From NCBI GenBank assembly GCA_023091735.1, contig JALKBU010000822.1, forward strand, positions 1-23,345: 23,345 nucleotides of DNA. The letters run 5' to 3'. Position 1 is the stretch's first letter. Each line of letters begins with the position of its first letter. The notes beneath the pieces were generated by a model. That model ran no database searches. It saw only the letters and a list, made by a program, of their open reading frames with translations, and was not told where the DNA came from. The DNA comes from Trichomonas tenax (lineage: Eukaryota > Parabasalia > Trichomonadida > Trichomonadidae). The position numbers and the translations under genes were made by a program. Positions 17,829 to 23,345 of the stretch are shown one piece after another.

Positions 17829-18992
17829 ATGAAATTGCTTGAATTGGACTGTCATCCTTTGATGGAAGCATTCAGAAAGAGAGCAGCGACGATAAAACCC
17901 GAGCAGAACGTTTTGTACCATCTTTTACTGCCACCTGAGTACAATATTCCAGCCGATATGCTCAATCCTCTTCTTTACCTGTTTCTAGAGAAGCATAGTG
18001 ACCAGGGAGTCTTTGTGCAATACGACAACGCAAACTGTGTGCTAAAAGTTCAAAACATGAATTTAGTTCCTTTATCAGGATTCGATCATAATGAGAAAGT
18101 TCAGATTCTACAGACGACACCGTGTACAACGGCGGACGGGTTCAGCTTCGACATGCACGAATTGGGCTCAAATCCGTTTATGCCTTCTCCAATTCCGCCT
18201 TTATGCAGTGAAATCGAAACAGGATACAAAATTCCGGAAAAGGCACTCGATTTCTTGAGATCTAGAATAAGATCTGATAAATTAAAACCAATTCTAGACG
18301 ATATCGAAAATATCGCGCATAAATCATCGATAAATCCAAAAAATTGTCAAGCTTTTGTTCAGACACTTCAAAATTACATGGATAAAATATGTGATGCTGT
18401 CTTCGAAATTCGTCCTTTCCATTATATTCCGACATTATTTAAAATGAAAACGAATTTTATCATATTCTACGCAGTAACGAATCTATTTCACACTAAATTA
18501 CTCAATGCGTATCATGAAATGATGAAATCTGACGATTTAATGGCGGAAGAAGCAGTTCAGTACCAATCTCCATCAAAAGCGCGCCCTGACTTAGTTGATA
18601 AGGCAGGAGACTATATAAGGAATCTTCACAACGCTGCAACTATTGCTGATGCAATTGCTTCAGTTACCAAATTCTTTGAAAGTGTTGTTAACGCGCTTCC
18701 TGATAAAAATGCTGCAGCAGATGATATCCTTCCAGCTGTGTGTGATGGGATTAGTCACAGCCGAAGTTTGTCTTCATATATTGTTTCAACTTTTACTTAT
18801 TTGTCTGAAATTTGGCCTCAGGAGGGATTAAGTGAAAGAATAACGTATATTCTTGTTACATGTTCTATTGCTGCTTCGCATTTTGCGAATGGCGTTGATG
18901 AATATGATGAAAATAATAACAAGAAAGTTTTAGTAAGGAATGAGAGAGATGAAACCATAGAATTCATAGAAAACTATTTGGATACAATTTGA
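17829..18992 (+). CDS. VPS9-domain protein (putative Rab5-family exchange factor)
   Basis: An intact 387-residue protein. The C-terminal part, about residues 235-355, has the VPS9 fold signature: AAADDILPAVCDGISHSRSL (295-314), corresponding to the family's ADDLLP block with the key aspartate at 298/299, then SYIVSTFTYL and LSERITYILVTCSIAASHF (334-352), with a tyrosine at 340 in the place of the catalytic-site tyrosine. VPS9 domains load GTP onto Rab5-type GTPases on early endosomes. The first 230 residues show no known domain; an all-helical region at about 136-230 may be the helical bundle that packs against VPS9 domains. There is no membrane segment, ubiquitin-binding finger or Ras-association domain. 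ATG 17829 is the only sensible start and the shared promoter motifs lie just upstream. Confidence 0.85.
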   Translation: MKLLELDCHPLMEAFRKRAATIKPEQNVLYHLLLPPEYNIPADMLNPLLYLFLEKHSDQGVFVQYDNANCVLKVQNMNLVPLSGFDHNEKVQILQTTPCTTADGFSFDMHELGSNPFMPSPIPPLCSEIETGYKIPEKALDFLRSRIRSDKLKPILDDIENIAHKSSINPKNCQAFVQTLQNYMDKICDAVFEIRPFHYIPTLFKMKTNFIIFYAVTNLFHTKLLNAYHEMMKSDDLMAEEAVQYQSPSKARPDLVDKAGDYIRNLHNAATIADAIASVTKFFESVVNALPDKNAAADDILPAVCDGISHSRSLSSYIVSTFTYLSEIWPQEGLSERITYILVTCSIAASHFANGVDEYDENNNKKVLVRNERDETIEFIENYLDTI

Positions 18993-19214
18993 TATTGTTT
19001 GATATATTATTATATGTTAAGCTTATATAAATACTACGAGTTATGTTTATTTTAACCACATTTTCTTTCCTAATCATATAAAATATAGAATAGAGAAATT
19101 AATAAAAATCGCGTTTTTGAATCTTGAGAAATAAATGTAATAAAAGTGAAAGGTTTTAATTATTCAGGTCATGCGTATCAACAAATGCATGTGGATAAGC
19201 AAAAGTATTAAATT

Positions 19215-19715
19215 TTAGTCTTTCTTGACAAACTTGGTCTGGACAGAGATCTTAGCGAACTGAGCAGAAGCACAGACAGAAAGGCAAATCAATAACATAA
19301 CAGGGATGAAGCCATTAGCGACAGCGGCGACCCAATAGTTGTAATATACTGGTGCAGCGACAAGCTGCGAGCTAGAGCCAATAATATATGGTGTCTTGGT
19401 TAAATCAAGTGTAGCAATGTCTTGCTGAACTGCTGCGAAATTATCGAAGTTCTTTGTTGTGTAATTGAGATTTGCGATCCTTGAGATGTCTGTAGCTGGG
19501 AAGATGTAAACGCTATCTGTAATTCCTGCAGCTGTGAGGTCTGTTAAGTTAGATTGAAGAAATTCTGGAACTGTGTAATAAACATAAGTCTTATTTGTGT
19601 CGACAACTGTAGCAATTGTGTCGTTTTCAGCTGGTGCTGCTGTGAGATAAATTGCGTTAAGAGGAAGGTTCAATTTGTATGTCTTAAAGGCGAGAACAGT
19701 CAAGAGGCTGTACAT
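19215..19715 (-). CDS. Small type I membrane protein
   Basis: An intact 166-residue frame from ATG 19715. The first about 30 residues are fairly hydrophobic and could be a signal peptide (MYSLLTVLAF start). The middle is a lumenal or extracellular region rich in T, N, D and A, with N-glycosylation sequons (NDT, NKT, NLT, NYT). A membrane span lies at about residues 131-152 (VANGFIPVMLLICLSVCASA), followed by a short basic tail ending FVKKD. The plan (short lumenal domain, one C-terminal span, short tail) faintly resembles the end of Ac45/Big1-type V-ATPase accessory proteins, but I see no decisive motif. The upstream region holds three copies of the shared TTTTGACATGTAAA motif. Confidence 0.75.
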   Translation of the reverse strand: MYSLLTVLAFKTYKLNLPLNAIYLTAAPAENDTIATVVDTNKTYVYYTVPEFLQSNLTDLTAAGITDSVYIFPATDISRIANLNYTTKNFDNFAAVQQDIATLDLTKTPYIIGSSSQLVAAPVYYNYWVAAVANGFIPVMLLICLSVCASAQFAKISVQTKFVKKD

Positions 19716-19893
19716 GCTTATATTTTATTTTGAAGAAGTGTGGCAGGAACTTATGGCCTTATCGTCCATGACGATCAAGTTGAATTTTGAATTGTCAAAT
19801 CACGAAAATCAATGAATCCAAAAAATTAATATCTAAATCTGTTTTATATTCTATATTAAACAAATTTTTAGCAATATATATATATATTTTTGT

Positions 19894-20117
19894 TTTTACA
19901 TGTCAAAATAATTGTCAAAAAAATAAAAAGGGCAATTTAAAAATTAGTCTTTGGATATGTTTGAGATCCTAAATTTAACAAAATTTTATAAAATTCACTT
20001 TATTTTACATGTCAAATTAAACGTCAAAAATAAAGCATCATTCATATTTTTAATATATACTTTTTACCATATGGATATTAATAATATATTTAATGTTGAA
20101 AATTTTTACATGTCAAA
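19894..20117 (-). promoter_or_regulatory. Three copies of the TTTTGACATGTAAA motif upstream of the small membrane protein gene
   Basis: The word, read on the minus strand, occurs at 19894-19908, 20003-20016 and 20104-20117, about 100 bases apart, each almost identical. It lies between the 3' end of the kexin-like gene and the start of the 19715 gene, the latter being the likely client. Extra TTGACA or TTGACG half sites sit close to the first two copies. Confidence 0.5.
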
Positions 20118-20176
20118 TTTTATTAGTAAAAATTGTTTTGATCAAAATATTTAAACAGACTAATCTTTAACAAGTA

Positions 20177-22855
20177 TTATAATAACGGAGAAGGAGGTGC
20201 TGCTGCGGATTGCATCTCCATACGTTTCTTTGCTATTTTCTTCTTTCTAACACAATAAACAATACTTAAAATTATTGCTATGAAAATAAATGCAGCTGTG
20301 AGAGAAATCAAAATGATTGTTTTCACGTCAAAATTCCATATACCGGGAGTTGGCTTAGGCGAAGGTGTGACATGAGTGCTATTATCATCAATAGGAATAT
20401 GTGAATCGAAGCCATCATCTACACACTGAGAAGGGTTGAAAATGATATCTTCTGGGATTGGATCATTTTCGCCTATGATTTTTATAGGCAAAATCATTGA
20501 GTCACAGTGTCTTCCAGCAACAGGAGTGATGGATAACAAGCACCTTGGACACTTAATGTCACCAATTGTTACATTGATGAAACCATTGTTCCATATATTG
20601 CCAGCTGGCTCTCTATAGACAACTGTTTTGCTGATTGGATCAATGAGTCTCAAAATCAACTTTTGTTGCCATGGTGATTCCATATCATAATGCGATATCC
20701 ACGTTTCATATTCTATTATGAAATTATCGTAAGTGCGGAAAACAGAGTTCGGTTGTGGTGATTTGATATACGTGAATTTGTGTGTTTTTGGATGATGTAT
20801 TTTCGCAGTGAATTTCTCGTTATAAGGACGCTTATATCTCGTTAATGTCATTGTATCATTAACTTCATCCTCAAAAATGCATGGGAGCGAAAATTTGGCT
20901 ACTTTGTCGAGTTCATCGAATGCGAGAGCCGCTGTTCGTCCAAAGAACATTCTATATCTATCTATTGAAGACGCAGCTGGGAAATTATATATATCATAGT
21001 CATCTGTTAGATTAAAAACAATTGTCAAGTTATCACCACAGACGAATTCAGGTGATGTTGTGTAAACAGTAAAGTTAGCATTGGGTCTATAATCAAATTC
21101 ATCAGCTCCAATATGTCTTTCGATTTTTTGAAGATCTGGTTTCGTTGCGCATCCAAAGAAATTGATTGTTAAATTAATAAGTATAAAATCTTGCAATACA
21201 TCATCATTTTGGATTCTAATTGTCCAATTTCCTTCGCTTGACTCACCAAAGAAATCTCTGATTGTGAATGAGTACTCAAGCTGAGGCGAAACGTTGAGAA
21301 CAGTCGATGAAAATGGCTTAAAGTTTGAAATTGTTCCTGAAGGTGAAATTAAATAAAGTCTGAGAAGTGAAATATCTGTAGCATTCAGTTCTTTAAACGT
21401 AACTGTTATTGACTCAATAAACTTAATACTGTCATTAGCTTCAACAGTTACATTGACTGGCATTTCTGCGAATACATTAGAAGCAATCTTTTCATCGAAC
21501 TTTACTGAATACTTCTTTTCTGGAGGCATTGTCTTCCATGATTTAGAAGTAGAAACAGCTAAATCTGCATTCACTCTTCCGAATCCATGATAATGAGAAT
21601 ATAAATATCCCGCAGCATTTCGATGCCAATGATGACTCTTTGGAGAATTAATTGTTGCAGTCAAAGCAAGAATCATTTGAACATCTCTCCATGTGAGTTC
21701 ATTATTTTCTTGAAGCATTAAAGCAACAACACCGGCAACTTGAGGGGCCGTAGCTGATGTTCCTGTCCACGTTGTAGTGCATGAATCAGAAGAAAAAGGA
21801 GAAGCAGCAGGAACAAATGGAATAGCATCAGTGCATGTAAAATATCCTGATTCTCCACCACTTGGTGAGTTAACCAGAATGTTGCTTCCTGGTGCCGTGT
21901 AATGTGCTGGAGATCCTTTATAGCTTGATGCACTAACAGATATCACATGGCGGTCTGAGTTCAGAAGAAATGCATTTGAGTTATTGCCAAAATCACCATT
22001 ATTTCCACCAGCAAATAAAATTATTCTTCCTTTTCCATTTCTTCCTTGTGTCACTGCTTTCTCAAATGCTTCATCTAAAACCTGATTGTGTTGATAGAAG
22101 TAGCACCTCTTTGTTGTTCCAATATCACAATCAATTGCAAATGAATAAGAGAATATATCAATATCGTTCAGTGATCTCGTTAATGATGTGATAAAATGAC
22201 TGAGAGTGAGCTGTGAAGATTCAAATCGATGGCATGCAATACTGACTTCTGGAGCACTACCAATTGAACATACATTATTCATACCTGCTGCTGCCATGCT
22301 CAAACACGAAGTTCCATGAAAATCGGATTCATCTTTAGGATCAACATCATTCGTTTGCGAAGAAATATCATAATTGAGATCACTGATGAATCGGCCTTCG
22401 AATTCTTCATGCAAAGTCAAACAGCCATCATCGCCAATAGCCAAAGTTACATTTTGTCCTTTGATATTTCTTTCCCAAACGGGTTTAATGTTAATATCTT
22501 CATTTTTGAGTCCTCCATAAGGGCCGATGTTGTATAAGTTATATGAAGTGCTCCAATCAGGATCTTTGTAGTCAAATTTATTCATTCTTGAAGGATAATC
22601 TTCACTCATAAATAATGCTTCATTTCGGATTAAATCATTAGGATGTTCTGCAATGGAAACAGCAATATAATCCTTTGATGCGAATAAAACCGCATGAGAA
22701 ACATTTTCTAGAATATTTTGAGATTTTGTCGGTATTTTCGCAATATAACTTGGAGCACTCATATGTTTTACGTTTTCTTTTGGTTTTCCAATGACTAAAA
22801 CATTCGTATTTCGAGATAAAGGGCCTAAAATAGAAAAACAAACTACATAAAACAT
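20177..22855 (-). CDS. Kexin/furin-like subtilisin (S8) proprotein-convertase-type protease, membrane anchored
   Basis: An intact 892-residue serine protease. The catalytic domain at about residues 115-440 has the triad in subtilase context: Asp142 in LAIGDDGC (the DDG of kexins), His180 in DFHGTSC, Ser367 in GTSATAP, with the oxyanion Asn285 in FAGGNNGD. A P domain follows at about 446-569 (ITVTFKELNATDISLLRLYL, then EGNWTIRIQND), the mark of kexin/furin enzymes. Next come a cysteine-containing, sequon-rich stalk (570-840), one membrane span (847-869) and a basic cytosolic tail ending PPSPLL. The N-terminus is weakly hydrophobic as a short signal peptide. The propeptide region (about 20-110) has no dibasic RXKR site before the catalytic domain, so activation may differ. 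Kexins cleave secretory or surface precursors in the late secretory pathway. The gene starts 28 bases from the right inverted repeat. Confidence 0.95.
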   Translation of the reverse strand: MFYVVCFSILGPLSRNTNVLVIGKPKENVKHMSAPSYIAKIPTKSQNILENVSHAVLFASKDYIAVSIAEHPNDLIRNEALFMSEDYPSRMNKFDYKDPDWSTSYNLYNIGPYGGLKNEDINIKPVWERNIKGQNVTLAIGDDGCLTLHEEFEGRFISDLNYDISSQTNDVDPKDESDFHGTSCLSMAAAGMNNVCSIGSAPEVSIACHRFESSQLTLSHFITSLTRSLNDIDIFSYSFAIDCDIGTTKRCYFYQHNQVLDEAFEKAVTQGRNGKGRIILFAGGNNGDFGNNSNAFLLNSDRHVISVSASSYKGSPAHYTAPGSNILVNSPSGGESGYFTCTDAIPFVPAASPFSSDSCTTTWTGTSATAPQVAGVVALMLQENNELTWRDVQMILALTATINSPKSHHWHRNAAGYLYSHYHGFGRVNADLAVSTSKSWKTMPPEKKYSVKFDEKIASNVFAEMPVNVTVEANDSIKFIESITVTFKELNATDISLLRLYLISPSGTISNFKPFSSTVLNVSPQLEYSFTIRDFFGESSEGNWTIRIQNDDVLQDFILINLTINFFGCATKPDLQKIERHIGADEFDYRPNANFTVYTTSPEFVCGDNLTIVFNLTDDYDIYNFPAASSIDRYRMFFGRTAALAFDELDKVAKFSLPCIFEDEVNDTMTLTRYKRPYNEKFTAKIHHPKTHKFTYIKSPQPNSVFRTYDNFIIEYETWISHYDMESPWQQKLILRLIDPISKTVVYREPAGNIWNNGFINVTIGDIKCPRCLLSITPVAGRHCDSMILPIKIIGENDPIPEDIIFNPSQCVDDGFDSHIPIDDNSTHVTPSPKPTPGIWNFDVKTIILISLTAAFIFIAIILSIVYCVRKKKIAKKRMEMQSAAAPPSPLL

Positions 22856-22882
22856 TTTGTCAAATTTGATGTCAGTTTGTCA
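22856..22882 (-). promoter_or_regulatory. Short leader of the kexin-like gene
   Basis: On the minus strand this reads as TTGACA, CTGACATCA and TTTGACAAA immediately before ATG 22855. It contains three TGACA words like the shared upstream motif and lies between the repeat edge and the start codon. Confidence 0.4.
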
Positions 22883-23141
22883 AGAAGTGGGTCAACCCAA
22901 ATTTGAATACTTTGATGGTTCAATAGCTTTTAAATACTATTGTGATGCTATCGATCAAATATTAGAGCATGCTTGTTTACGATAACCGCAAAAAACATTG
23001 AAAAATCCAAAATGGTTTCTTTTATATCAGCATATCATGTATATGCAGAATAACTTATCAAAAATTACCCTTTACGGCGGTTATTGTAAAATTGACAGAA
23101 AAATCATTTGTAAAGTCAGATTTTTATTTTACTTCGGTATT
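22883..23141 (+). repeat. Right copy of the ~260-bp inverted repeat
   Basis: Inverted copy of 1-260. The plus strand carries FEYFDGSIAFKYYCDAIDQI in frame, differing from the left copy by one synonymous and a few other changes, then the same TAA and the same frame change to ITAKNIEKSKMVSFISAYH. The end at 23141 pairs with base 1, so the left copy may continue outside the window. The right copy shows no further partner inside it. Confidence 0.85.
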
Positions 23142-23345
23142 GAGTTTCAGCGTACAATTTTGTTGGAAAAGGCAATTAAAATGTAGACAATAGTATATCA
23201 CATGTAGGAGATCAGTGTGCTTCGCTTTTAAGTGAGCTCCATTCTATTTATAACGAAATTGAAATCATTGTTTCTCGACTTTAAGCATTTTGGAATGCTT
23301 ATGTAGGTTAAATTTAACATACTTATATTTTGTTATATGTTTCAT
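23142..23345. other. Terminal AT-rich sequence
   Basis: No gene or RNA is recognised after the repeat. Whether this continues the repeat unit cannot be judged because the corresponding left flank is outside the window. Confidence 0.4.

Noticed and set aside
19215..19715. C-terminal KKXX endoplasmic-reticulum retrieval signal
   Set aside because: The tail ends VKKD; the lysines are at positions -3 and -2, not the -3 and -4 needed.
1..23345. The whole window as one Maverick/Polinton with terminal inverted repeats
   Set aside because: Size and inverted ends would fit, but the interior has conserved cellular genes (RRP8, SS18 domain, VPS9, kexin) on mixed strands and no polymerase B, integrase, ATPase or capsid gene.

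Overview
This is an AT-rich, intron-poor, gene-sparse stretch of a protist nuclear genome. It most resembles a parabasalid (a trichomonad such as Tritrichomonas). The evidence is a BspA-like leucine-rich-repeat gene, two ankyrin-repeat gene remnants that share a C-terminal signature, a kexin-type subtilisin with a C-terminal membrane anchor, single-exon conserved eukaryotic genes, and much mobile-element debris. The assignment rests on gene content and style only; no similarity search was run.

Layout. A repeat of about 260 bp lies at 1-260 and recurs inverted at 22883-23141, so the window is bracketed by inverted repeats. From 488 to 3316 lie three intact plus-strand genes: an unrecognised coiled-coil protein, an RRP8-type rRNA methyltransferase and an SS18/SSXT-domain protein. 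From 3689 to 7156 lie two decayed surface or accessory-type genes in tandem, BspA-like LRR and then ankyrin. An intact, tentatively saccharopine-dehydrogenase-like gene follows at 7539-8399. From 8633 to about 16200 the window is a graveyard: an unidentified minus-strand pseudogene, a 5'-truncated non-LTR retrotransposon whose 3' end abuts a tRNA-Lys 3' fragment, about 1.5 kb of AT-rich filler, two closely packed decayed minus-strand genes, a cluster of E2F-like boxes, one tRNA-Lys(CUU) gene, and a second ankyrin remnant. From 16267 to 17487 there is a long hairpin (MITE-like), a 69-bp direct repeat pair, and between the copies a series of perfect-stem hairpins ending in a T run, which could be a non-coding RNA. 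From 17829 to the end lie three intact genes: a VPS9-domain Rab5-type exchange factor (+), a small membrane protein (-) and the kexin-like protease (-).

How the parts relate. The intact genes are not an operon. They cover ribosome biogenesis, chromatin (the SS18 domain is a BAF/SWI-SNF partner elsewhere), endosomal trafficking and secretory-pathway proteolysis. Their shared feature is upstream DNA carrying copies of a TTTGACATGTAAA-like motif close to several starts, a candidate promoter element for this organism. Intact and broken genes alternate, and the breaks are clustered with multiple independent lesions, so the frameshifts look biological rather than sequencing error.
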